Positions 1-5,106 of a stretch of DNA of 5,106 nt are shown here, piece by piece. Each line of letters opens with the position of its first letter. The stretch's first letter is position 1. Under the pieces are notes generated by a model. It saw only the letters and a program-made list of their open reading frames with translations. It was not told where the DNA came from and did not search any database. The stretch comes from Calditrichota bacterium (GTDB taxonomy: Bacteria; Zhuqueibacterota; Zhuqueibacteria; Residuimicrobiales; Krinioviventaceae), in assembly GCA_003818595.1 (NCBI GenBank), contig RPQV01000309.1, forward strand, positions 1 to 5,106, in the 5' to 3' direction. A program made the position numbers and the translations under genes.

Positions 1-654
1 GTCGTCGAAATGAACTGCCAGGATGGCGATCGGGTGAATGCCGGGCAGATCGTTTTATTCCTGCGCGGGCTTGCCGTTCCCATTTTGACCGCAGAACGAA
101 CTGCGCTCAATTTTCTGGGAAGACTTTCCGGCATTGCCACTCAGACCCGGCGTTTTGTGGATGCCGTTTCCATGTCCAGTTGTCGAATCCTGGATACGCG
201 CAAGACCACTCCTGGATGGCGGCTATTGGAAAAGTATGCCGTGCGCTGCGGCGGTGGGGAAAATCATCGTATGGGTCTATATGATATGTTCTTGATTAAA
301 GAAAATCATATTGCCGGCGCCGGCGGCATCACCGAAGCCGTTCGCCGATGTCTCGATTTTCAGACGCAGCGCCATTTTCATGCTCCCATCGAGGTGGAAA
401 CAACAACTATCGAGCAAGTCAGGGAGGCACTGGAGCTGCCTATCCAGCGCATCATGTTGGATAACATGTCGCTCGCTGAATTGAGCGCTGCAGTCAGCGT
501 GGTCCAGGGCAGAATCCCTCTTGAAGCTTCAGGCAACATCACTCTGGCCACTGTGAGTCAAGTCGCCGCGACCGGAGTTGATTATATCTCCATCGGAGCA
601 CTCACCCATTCTGCACCCAATTTTGACGTCAGCCTTTTATTCGAATCCGCTTGA
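1..654 (+). CDS. nadC: Nicotinate-nucleotide pyrophosphorylase (carboxylating), 5'-truncated
   Basis: Quinolinate phosphoribosyltransferase is a cytoplasmic enzyme of de novo NAD synthesis. It converts quinolinate and PRPP to nicotinate mononucleotide, CO2 and pyrophosphate. The reading frame is open from base 1 and ends at TGA 652-654, giving 217 residues. The family is usually about 280-290 residues, so roughly the first 65-70 lie outside the window; the ATG at base 10 is internal, not the start. Numbering from base 1, family motifs appear in order: ERTALNFLGRLSGIATQTRR (32-51), DTRKTTPG (65-72), LEKYAVRCGGGENHRMGLYD (76-95), LIKENHI (98-104), IEVET (130-134), MLDNMS (152-157), LEASGNI (174-180) and the C-terminal DYISIGALTH (194-203). 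These cover the conserved quinolinate/PRPP-binding barrel, and all key charged residues I can recognise are present. Nothing suggests decay. The next gene starts 146 bp downstream. Identification is very secure. Confidence 0.97.
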   Translation, partial: VVEMNCQDGDRVNAGQIVLFLRGLAVPILTAERTALNFLGRLSGIATQTRRFVDAVSMSSCRILDTRKTTPGWRLLEKYAVRCGGGENHRMGLYDMFLIKENHIAGAGGITEAVRRCLDFQTQRHFHAPIEVETTTIEQVREALELPIQRIMLDNMSLAELSAAVSVVQGRIPLEASGNITLATVSQVAATGVDYISIGALTHSAPNFDVSLLFESA

Positions 655-709
655 CAATATTGGCAGAATTGACGGCCAGAATGGCAGTTTATTTCTCGAT
701 AACCAACAG

Positions 710-789
710 ACAATTTGATTAAAGACGCCTCCTGCCCTCGAAAATTGTGTGGAATAATTATTGCACAAGTGGGTGTTGGATAACAATTT
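710..789 (+). promoter_or_regulatory. Intergenic leader with three alternating 7-mer repeats (possible switch or operator)
   Basis: The gap between nadC and the ClpX-like gene holds ACAATTT at 710-716, its reverse complement AAATTGT at 742-748, and ACAATTT again at 783-789. The middle copy could pair with either outer copy (loops of 25 and 34 nt), so two hairpins would be mutually exclusive. The last copy lies directly before the ribosome-binding site AAAGG (790-794). A perfect 10-bp palindrome, AATAATTATT, sits at 753-762. The hexamer AATAAT (753-758) could be a -10 element, but I see no good -35 at the right distance. The motifs are AT-rich and short, so chance is a serious alternative. Confidence 0.25.
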
Positions 790-800
790 AAAGGTAAATA

Positions 801-2333
801 ATGAAACGAACAGAAAACGCAAAGGTACCGACACCTGAAGAAATCCGCAATGATGTTTCGGCTTTTCTGAGGGAAAAATATGGAGATCAGGTGGTCATAC
901 CGCAGAATCCAGACACCATGGGGATTCAGCCTCCCGCGAGTGAGACAACGGCCAAGGCGCCATACCAACTGAATTTTAATCTCAAGCCGACGGAACTTGA
1001 AGCATTCCTTAGGCAATTTGTTGTAGGACAAGATGAGGCGGTTGAAATTCTGGCCACAAAGATATGTACTCATTTCAATCGAATGAAATTAGAGACCGCG
1101 CAGGAGAATTTTGAATCGCTGATCGGCAATATCAAAAGTAATATTCTGATGATCGGGCCGACCGGTGTGGGAAAAACATTTCTCATCAAACTGATCGCCA
1201 AGAAAATCGGTGTGCCCTTTGTCAAGGGCGATGCTACTAAATTCTCTGAAACAGGGTATGTCGGCGGTGATGTTGATGACCTGGTCAGAAATCTCGTTCA
1301 TGAAGCCAATGGTGATATTAAATTGGCCGAATATGGCATCATTTATCTTGACGAAATTGATAAAATTGCGTCGAGCGGCAACGGTTTTGGGCCTGATGTA
1401 TCCCGCAGCGGCGTACAAAGAAATCTGCTCAAGTTGATGGAAGAAGCTGAGGTCGATCTCAAAGTGCCGCACGATTTGGCAGCTCAAATGGAAGCCGCGA
1501 TGGAAGCTCAACGCACGGGCAAGGTCACGCGTAAAAAGATCAACACCAAAAATATACTTTTTGTGACCAGCGGTGCATTTTCCGGACTGGCCGACATCAT
1601 TCGCCGGCGAATGAAACAACAGCCCATTGGATTCAGCCATAAAAAATCGGCAGTATTGGAATATGGCGACGAAGAAATCCTCAAACAGGTCAAGTCTGAA
1701 GATTTGATTAAATATGGTTTTGAAACCGAATTTGTCGGTCGTCTGCCGATCACAGTATGCCTGAATGGTTTGGATGTCGAGGGTTTATACCAAATACTTA
1801 AAAATCCCAACAGCAATATTATTTTAGGCAAGAAATATGATTTCAAAGCCTACGGCATCGATATCGAGTTTGATGACGGCGCCTTTCGACGATTTGCTGA
1901 ATTGGCTTTTGCTGAACGAACCGGCGCGCGTGGTTTGACCAGTGTGATCGACCGCACGTTGTTGAAATATGAAAAAATGCTCCCGGATACCGATATCCAC
2001 AAATTAATGGTCACACGCGACGTTGTGGAGGCGCCGGAACGCGAACTTGAAAAACTGTTGACACAGTTCTACATTAAAAAGGTGCAGAAACGGTTCTTGA
2101 TGCGAAATAACGTTGTTCTCACCTTCACACCCACAGCCGTTGAAGATTTGAAACAAATGGCGTTTCAGAAAAGAATCACACTGGATCTGGTTTGCGATGA
2201 ATTGCTCGTCGACTATGAATATGGGCTCAAGCTGTTGAATCGAGATGAATTTATCGTTGATGAAGAAATTGTCCGGAATCCGAAGCAGCGTCTGGAAGAG
2301 TTGATCAAACAATCTTACGAAAAGAAAAAGTAA
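801..2333 (+). CDS. ClpX-type AAA+ ATPase lacking the zinc domain, with a C-terminal extension
   Basis: Predicted hexameric AAA+ unfoldase of the ClpX/HslU family, cytoplasmic. The start ATG follows AAAGG with 6-nt spacing. Seen in the 510-residue protein: a ClpX-like entry segment ending VVGQDEA (74-80); Walker A GPTGVGKT (119-126); pore loop GYVG (152-155); Walker B with D184-E185 in YLDEIDKI; sensor-1 strand NILFVTSGAF (251-260); an IGF tripeptide (276-278) where ClpX carries its ClpP-docking loop; EFVGRLP (310-316) with candidate arginine finger R314; and sensor-2 TGARGL (374-379). ClpX normally begins with a four-cysteine zinc domain. Residues 1-60 contain no cysteine, so that domain is absent. 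The segment matching the ClpX RKH loop (about 213-250) is longer and reads RKK. Residues 413-510 extend beyond normal ClpX and resemble a second small domain. The family and an ATP-driven unfolding role are well supported. ClpP partnership is inferred from IGF alone, and substrates are unknown. It should not be called the housekeeping clpX. Confidence 0.9.
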   Translation: MKRTENAKVPTPEEIRNDVSAFLREKYGDQVVIPQNPDTMGIQPPASETTAKAPYQLNFNLKPTELEAFLRQFVVGQDEAVEILATKICTHFNRMKLETAQENFESLIGNIKSNILMIGPTGVGKTFLIKLIAKKIGVPFVKGDATKFSETGYVGGDVDDLVRNLVHEANGDIKLAEYGIIYLDEIDKIASSGNGFGPDVSRSGVQRNLLKLMEEAEVDLKVPHDLAAQMEAAMEAQRTGKVTRKKINTKNILFVTSGAFSGLADIIRRRMKQQPIGFSHKKSAVLEYGDEEILKQVKSEDLIKYGFETEFVGRLPITVCLNGLDVEGLYQILKNPNSNIILGKKYDFKAYGIDIEFDDGAFRRFAELAFAERTGARGLTSVIDRTLLKYEKMLPDTDIHKLMVTRDVVEAPERELEKLLTQFYIKKVQKRFLMRNNVVLTFTPTAVEDLKQMAFQKRITLDLVCDELLVDYEYGLKLLNRDEFIVDEEIVRNPKQRLEELIKQSYEKKK

Positions 2334-2357
2334 TCTGTCAATGGTGGAAATGCGGGC

Positions 2358-2430
2358 AATGGATGCTATTGAAGCGATAAACAACCGCGTCAGCAGCCTA
2401 TTAATTTGAAATCGCTTCGAACTTGCCATT
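2358..2430. repeat. Imperfect inverted repeat between the ClpX-like gene and uvrC
   Basis: GAAGCGAT (2371-2378) is mirrored by ATCGCTTC (2411-2418) with a 32-nt loop. A G-U and an A-U pair could extend the stem by two. Farther out, AATGG (2358-2362) matches CCATT (2426-2430). There is no proper U-tract after the stem, only TTTT within 2429-2432, so it is a poor intrinsic terminator. It could be an mRNA end structure or a protein-binding site before uvrC. Nothing else recognisable is present in this 124-bp gap. Confidence 0.35.
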
Positions 2431-2457
2431 TTCGTATAGGCTTTATCATCAGAACTT

Positions 2458-4305
2458 ATGAGTCATTCGGTTGCTGAAAAACTCGAAACCCTCTCACCAA
2501 AGCCTGGTGTATATCTTTTCAAGGATAAAAGCGGCAACATAATCTACGTCGGTAAAGCAAAGGTTTTACGAAATCGCGTCAGATCCTACTTTCAAGACAA
2601 AAAGCGGCTGGACGCCAAGACTCTCCATCTCGTCGCCCGCATTGCTGATCTCGAAACCATCATCACCGATACCGAAGTCGAGGCATTGATCCTCGAAGCG
2701 GCTTTGGTCAAGGAACATCAACCTCGCTATAACATCAATCTTAAAGACGATAAGAGTTTTCCCTACATCCGTGTGACCCACGAAACATTTCCACGGATTT
2801 TCCCCACGAGAAAAATCATCAAGGACGGTTCGCGATATTTTGGTCCTTACACCGATGTGTTGCGATTGAAAACGCTGCTGTCCACCATTAAAAAATTGTT
2901 TCCCATACGTTCCTGCAAATTGCCGCTGGAACCCGCTTCAATCCGTGAAGGCAAATTCAAGGTATGCCTCAATTATCACATCCACCGTTGCCATGGACCA
3001 TGTGAAGGATTCATCTCCGCGGAAGAGTATCAAAGGACCATTGAGTATATTGTTGAATTTATCAAAGGACACACCCAGTTCATCGAAAAGGATCTGAAGA
3101 CAAGAATGCAGCTCTTGGCCTCAGAACTCAAGTTTGAACAGGCTGCTCGTCTGCGCGATCAGCTCAAGTCGGTTGAAATGTTTTCACAGCGGCAAAAGGT
3201 TTTGGATCCGGAACTGGCTGATCGTGATTTGATTTCTCTGGCGACGGAAGATGAGTTCGCCTGTTGCGTGGTGTTCAAAGTGAGGCAGGGCAGAATCATC
3301 GGCAAAGACTTTTTCATCTTGGAACATGTTGAAGGTGAGGAAATTCGGACCGTACTGCGGGTCTTTTTGCAGCAGTTTTATTTTGATTCGCAGGATATAC
3401 CGCCTGAAATATTGGTGCCGATAGCCTTGGCAGAAGAACTGGATACATTCGAAGCATGGCTGGCCCAAAAACGAGAGAAAAAAGTGAGGATTGTTCTGCC
3501 TCAGCGCGGTGAAAAGGCTCGGCTTTTAGAAATGTGCAAAAAGAATGCGCGCTTCCATTTGAGTGAATTTCTGCTTAAAAAACAGCAGGCCGCGGAATAT
3601 ATCGCCGGTTCAGTCAAAGCCCTGCAAAAGGCGCTCAAGTTGTCGTTGCCCCCAAAACGGATTGAGGGATTTGATATATCCAATATTCAGGGTACTTTTC
3701 CGGTTGCCTCCATGGTCTGTTTCATCAATGGTCGTCCGGCCAAAGCTGAATATCGTCGCTTTAAAATACGCAGTAAAGAGACCCCCGACGATTTTGCCAT
3801 GATGCATGAAGTGGTGAAACGACGGTATGGTCGTTTGGAAAAGGAGGGGAAGCCATTACCCGATCTCATTTTGATTGACGGGGGTAAAGGACAACTCAGC
3901 GCGGCAATTTCCGCGCTGAAAACATTGACCATTGAACTTCCGCCTATTGTCGCGTTGGCCAAGCGTCTGGATGAGATTTTTGTGCCCGACGTTGCGGAAG
4001 CGCAGAACATTCCGCGCGATTCGTCCGGATTAAAGTTATTGCAGCGAATTCGCGATGAATCACACCGTTTTGCCGTCACTTTTCACCGTCAACTGCGCAG
4101 TAAAAATGCATTGATCTCGGAGCTGGATGCGATTCCCGGAATCGGGCTCAAGCGCAGACAGAAACTCATCCGGACGTTTGGGTCTGTAGTTCGCCTGAAA
4201 AAGGCGTCGTCGGCAGAATTACAGCAGGTGGAAGGCATTTCAGTAAAGCTGGCGGAACAAATCATCGCGCACTGGCAAAAGCAGGAAAAAAGGGACGTAT
4301 CATAA
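2458..4305 (+). CDS. uvrC: Excinuclease ABC subunit C
   Basis: UvrC is the dual-incision nuclease of nucleotide excision repair. It is recruited to the UvrB-DNA complex and cuts on the 3' and then the 5' side of the lesion. The 615-residue length is normal (E. coli about 610). The domains are complete: GIY-YIG nuclease (about 15-95) with G17-V-Y, I29-Y30-V-G, R40 and E80, matching the T. maritima catalytic Tyr, Arg and Glu; a cysteine set C153, C170, C178, C182 at the position where UvrC proteins can hold an iron-sulfur cluster; the UVR/UvrB-contact helix pair (about 212-240); the RNase H-like 5' nuclease with the D-D-H triad D406 (GFDISN), D474 (LIDGGKGQL) and H536 (RDESHRF); and C-terminal helix-hairpin-helix motifs (about 554-608, IPGIG and VEGIS). 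The start is set by homology (LSPKPGVYLF follows directly) and by an in-frame TAG at 2437. No Shine-Dalgarno sequence is visible before it. The gene ends tail-to-tail with a minus-strand gene, sharing six bases. Confidence 0.97.
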   Translation: MSHSVAEKLETLSPKPGVYLFKDKSGNIIYVGKAKVLRNRVRSYFQDKKRLDAKTLHLVARIADLETIITDTEVEALILEAALVKEHQPRYNINLKDDKSFPYIRVTHETFPRIFPTRKIIKDGSRYFGPYTDVLRLKTLLSTIKKLFPIRSCKLPLEPASIREGKFKVCLNYHIHRCHGPCEGFISAEEYQRTIEYIVEFIKGHTQFIEKDLKTRMQLLASELKFEQAARLRDQLKSVEMFSQRQKVLDPELADRDLISLATEDEFACCVVFKVRQGRIIGKDFFILEHVEGEEIRTVLRVFLQQFYFDSQDIPPEILVPIALAEELDTFEAWLAQKREKKVRIVLPQRGEKARLLEMCKKNARFHLSEFLLKKQQAAEYIAGSVKALQKALKLSLPPKRIEGFDISNIQGTFPVASMVCFINGRPAKAEYRRFKIRSKETPDDFAMMHEVVKRRYGRLEKEGKPLPDLILIDGGKGQLSAAISALKTLTIELPPIVALAKRLDEIFVPDVAEAQNIPRDSSGLKLLQRIRDESHRFAVTFHRQLRSKNALISELDAIPGIGLKRRQKLIRTFGSVVRLKKASSAELQQVEGISVKLAEQIIAHWQKQEKRDVS

Positions 4306-4608
4306 TCGGGTTGAATCCTGACGAAAGTGCACATCGAATTTTTCCAGGGCGCTGACAAAAATATCCGGATTCTTTTCACAATAGGCCAGAGTGGTGTCAA
4401 ACTGCGCCTGTGACATCTGATGCAGTTGTAGTGCAGAGTCTAAAAGGGTGCTGCTTTCATGCATACCCAGTGAATCCGCCTGGCTCAGTTTGAGAAACGT
4501 TCCATAAACCTGGAAAAACTGCGCAACATCCGGTTGCACCGGTTGCGGCTTTGACTTGAAACATTGGATGAACAATAGAAAAACCAAAAGCCGATAGATG
4601 GATTTCAT
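4300..4608 (-). CDS. Small predicted lipoprotein, DUF4296-like
   Basis: The function is unknown. The preferred start at 4608 gives 102 residues. It has a GGAG ribosome-binding site (4614-4617) five bases upstream, and the alternative upstream ATG at 4632 would fall inside the predicted -10 box. The N-terminus has one positive patch (MKSIYR), a hydrophobic run LLVFLLFIQ, then C16 followed by a polar, proline-containing linker (KSKPQPVQP). This fits a type II signal peptide, although the lipobox FIQC is not canonical. The rest looks helical. The stretch around residues 65-92, with SQAQFDTTLAYCEKNPDIF, resembles the end of DUF4296 proteins (a helix, then F-x-x-[ST]-L-x-Y-x-x-x-N-P). That assignment is from memory of the family pattern and is tentative. 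It would sit in the cell envelope, anchored by lipid. Its coding end shares bases 4300-4305 with the uvrC stop, so the two genes converge with no gap. That this is a real gene is supported by its promoter, ribosome-binding site and signal peptide. Confidence 0.78.
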   Translation of the reverse strand: MKSIYRLLVFLLFIQCFKSKPQPVQPDVAQFFQVYGTFLKLSQADSLGMHESSTLLDSALQLHQMSQAQFDTTLAYCEKNPDIFVSALEKFDVHFRQDSTRL

Positions 4609-4630
4609 ATTATCTCCATTCATACCATTC

Positions 4631-4659
4631 AATCTACAAAATTGTCATTCCTTTGTCAA
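4631..4659 (-). promoter_or_regulatory. Sigma-70-type promoter of the small lipoprotein gene
   Basis: Read on the minus strand, a consensus -35 TTGACA (4659-4654) is followed after exactly 17 bases by TAGATT (4636-4631), which matches four of six positions of the -10 consensus. Transcription would begin near 4624, leaving a leader of about 16 nt that carries the GGAG ribosome-binding site before the ATG at 4608. This geometry also decides the start codon of the lipoprotein gene. Confidence 0.65.
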
Positions 4660-4690
4660 GTCATTAACAATTGTTCGAAAGTGAATTTTC

Positions 4691-4719
4691 TTGCATCTTT
4701 ACAGCATTTTTAATAAGTT
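4691..4719 (+). promoter_or_regulatory. Weak candidate promoter for radA or its leader
   Basis: TTGCAT (4691-4696) lies 17 bases before TAAGTT (4714-4719). The -10 matches the sigma-70 consensus poorly. The pair fits the Bacteroidota-type pattern somewhat better (TTG, about 20 bases, then TAnnTTTG, of which TAnnTT is present). The surrounding DNA is AT-rich and lies between divergent genes, so a plus-strand promoter is expected somewhere here. The exact boxes are uncertain. Confidence 0.3.
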
Positions 4720-4740
4720 ATGCCCGATTTTATGAAGGAT

Positions 4741-4780
4741 AAAGCCGATGAATGCAGAGAAATTCGAATCGGCTTTTTTT
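4741..4780 (+). terminator. Terminator-like hairpin directly before radA (possible attenuator)
   Basis: AAAGCCGAT (4741-4749) pairs perfectly with ATCGGCTTT (4768-4776). An inner stem GAAT/ATTC (4750-4753 with 4762-4765) leaves an 8-nt loop and a 2-nt bulge. Seven T residues follow (4774-4780). This is the form of a rho-independent terminator on the plus strand. No plus-strand gene ends nearby, since uvrC ends about 435 bp upstream and an opposite gene lies between. It therefore most likely acts on a transcript that starts in this same intergenic region and leads into radA. Confidence 0.55.
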
Positions 4781-4786
4781 GTGTAA
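4748..4786 (+). CDS. Possible 12-codon leader ORF overlapping the hairpin
   Basis: An ATG at 4748 is preceded by AAGGA (4735-4739) at 8-nt spacing and opens a frame encoding MNAEKFESAFFV, with stop TAA at 4784-4786. The stop lies nine bases before the radA ATG, a spacing that would allow translational coupling. The ORF runs through the whole loop and 3' arm of the hairpin, and its two TTT codons are most of the U-tract. A ribosome on it would prevent the hairpin from forming. The peptide has no run of one amino acid of the kind seen in classical biosynthetic leader peptides. Chance occurrence is quite possible. Confidence 0.22.
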   Translation: MNAEKFESAFFV

Positions 4787-4795
4787 ACAGGTATT

Positions 4796-5106
4796 ATGGC
4801 GAGATCGAATAAAGAAAAAACTCATTTTGTCTGTCAAGAATGCGGCGCTTCGTCGCCCAAATGGCAGGGACGTTGTCCGGATTGCAGTGAGTGGAATTCG
4901 TTGGTCGAAGAGCGTGTCACCAGCACCGCATCTCGTCAGGCTGTGATGACGCCCCGATCAACGCAACCTCTCCGTCCTTTAAACGAGATCGATGCTCAAC
5001 GGTTGCCTCGGATGCAGATGAGCAGCAATGAATTCAATCGCGTACTCGGCGGTGGTTTGGTTCCGGGTTCTGTGGTTCTGGTCGGCGGCGACCCAGGGAT
5101 TGGCAA
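4796..5106 (+). CDS. radA: DNA repair protein RadA (Sms), 3'-truncated by the window end
   Basis: RadA is a RecA-like hexameric ATPase that helps process recombination intermediates by driving branch migration. Only the first 103 codons (plus two bases) of a protein normally about 450 residues long are inside the window. Visible parts are the N-terminal C4 zinc finger, C13-x2-C16-x10-C27-x2-C30, with the family signature GASSPKWQGRCPDC (17-30) and the following EWNSLVEE (32-39); a variable linker; and the start of the ATPase core, NRVLGGGLVPGSVVLVGGDP (81-100), continuing into the Walker A motif, GDPGIG followed by the first two bases of the Lys codon. The start ATG has a short AGG (4789-4791) four bases upstream, a weak ribosome-binding site. 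This may mean initiation is coupled to the mini-ORF just before it. The KNRFG motif and Lon-like C-terminal domain would lie beyond the window. No damage is seen in the part present. Confidence 0.95.
   Translation, partial: MARSNKEKTHFVCQECGASSPKWQGRCPDCSEWNSLVEERVTSTASRQAVMTPRSTQPLRPLNEIDAQRLPRMQMSSNEFNRVLGGGLVPGSVVLVGGDPGIG

Noticed and set aside
651..656. TTGACA overlapping the nadC stop codon as a -35 box
   Set aside because: No acceptable -10 element occurs 15-19 bases downstream (the 17-bp position reads CGGCCA-like sequence), and the next gene starts 145 bp away.
774..789. Sequence similar to half of the E. coli lac operator (GGATAACAATTT)
   Set aside because: Only one half matches, and there is no sugar gene or LacI-type regulator nearby. 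It is treated as coincidence.
582..1073. Open frame of 163 codons on the minus strand across the nadC/ClpX-like junction
   Set aside because: It is antisense to two well-supported genes, has no recognisable protein pattern, and its composition is that of a reverse-strand shadow.
1089..1640. Open frame of 183 codons on the minus strand inside the ClpX-like gene
   Set aside because: It lies entirely antisense to the conserved ATPase core, and its sequence shows no domain. It is a by-product of codon bias in the real gene.
2004..2429. Minus-strand frame of 141 codons ending the ClpX-like gene and covering the gap before uvrC
   Set aside because: Most of it is antisense to the C-terminal repeat, and no ribosome-binding site or protein motif was seen. 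The gap itself contains no convincing gene.
4741..4776. The same hairpin as a minus-strand terminator
   Set aside because: On the minus strand the stem is followed by ATCCTTC rather than a T-run, and no minus-strand gene lies upstream of it.
4752..4946. Plus-strand frame of 64 codons at the start of radA
   Set aside because: It is out of frame with radA, whose zinc finger and ATPase motifs show the true frame beginning at 4796.
1..5106. A defence island, toxin-antitoxin pair, CRISPR array or mobile element
   Set aside because: All gene-length frames are explained by housekeeping genes or one small lipoprotein. No direct repeat arrays, transposase-like frames or terminal inverted repeats were seen.

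Overview
The window is ordinary chromosomal DNA from a bacterium of moderate GC content. It is densely coding and holds housekeeping genes: NAD synthesis, an AAA+ unfoldase, nucleotide excision repair and recombination/repair. Taxonomy cannot be fixed from 5 kb. A small lipoprotein resembling the DUF4296 family, otherwise typical of Bacteroidota, hints at the Bacteroidota/Chlorobi/Calditrichota side of the tree; this is an inference. I see no mobile element, CRISPR array, tRNA or rRNA.

Layout: (1) 1-654 +, the 3' three quarters of nadC (quinolinate phosphoribosyltransferase), cut by the window edge. (2) 655-800, a 146-bp gap in which one 7-mer occurs three times in alternating orientation. 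(3) 801-2333 +, a ClpX-type AAA+ ATPase of 510 residues. (4) 2334-2457, a 124-bp gap with an inverted repeat. (5) 2458-4305 +, a complete uvrC. (6) 4300-4608 -, a 102-residue predicted lipoprotein that converges on uvrC and shares six bases with its end. (7) 4609-4795, a divergent intergenic region with a good minus-strand promoter, and a terminator-like hairpin with a 12-codon mini-ORF immediately before (8) 4796 to the end, +, the first 103 codons of radA, running off the window.

The genes do not form one pathway. UvrC and RadA both serve DNA repair, but they are separated by an opposite-strand gene and are not one operon. The ClpX-like gene has its own ribosome-binding site and gaps of more than 120 bp on both sides, so it may be its own transcription unit.

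The most notable object is the ClpX-like protein. It lacks the N-terminal zinc-binding domain but keeps the ATPase motifs, the GYVG pore loop and the IGF tripeptide that in ClpX docks on ClpP. Its C-terminal extension reads as a second, degenerate copy of the ClpX small domain that has lost the sensor-2 GAR motif. The second point worth checking is the possible attenuator in front of radA. I found no evidence for a wholly new multi-gene system here.
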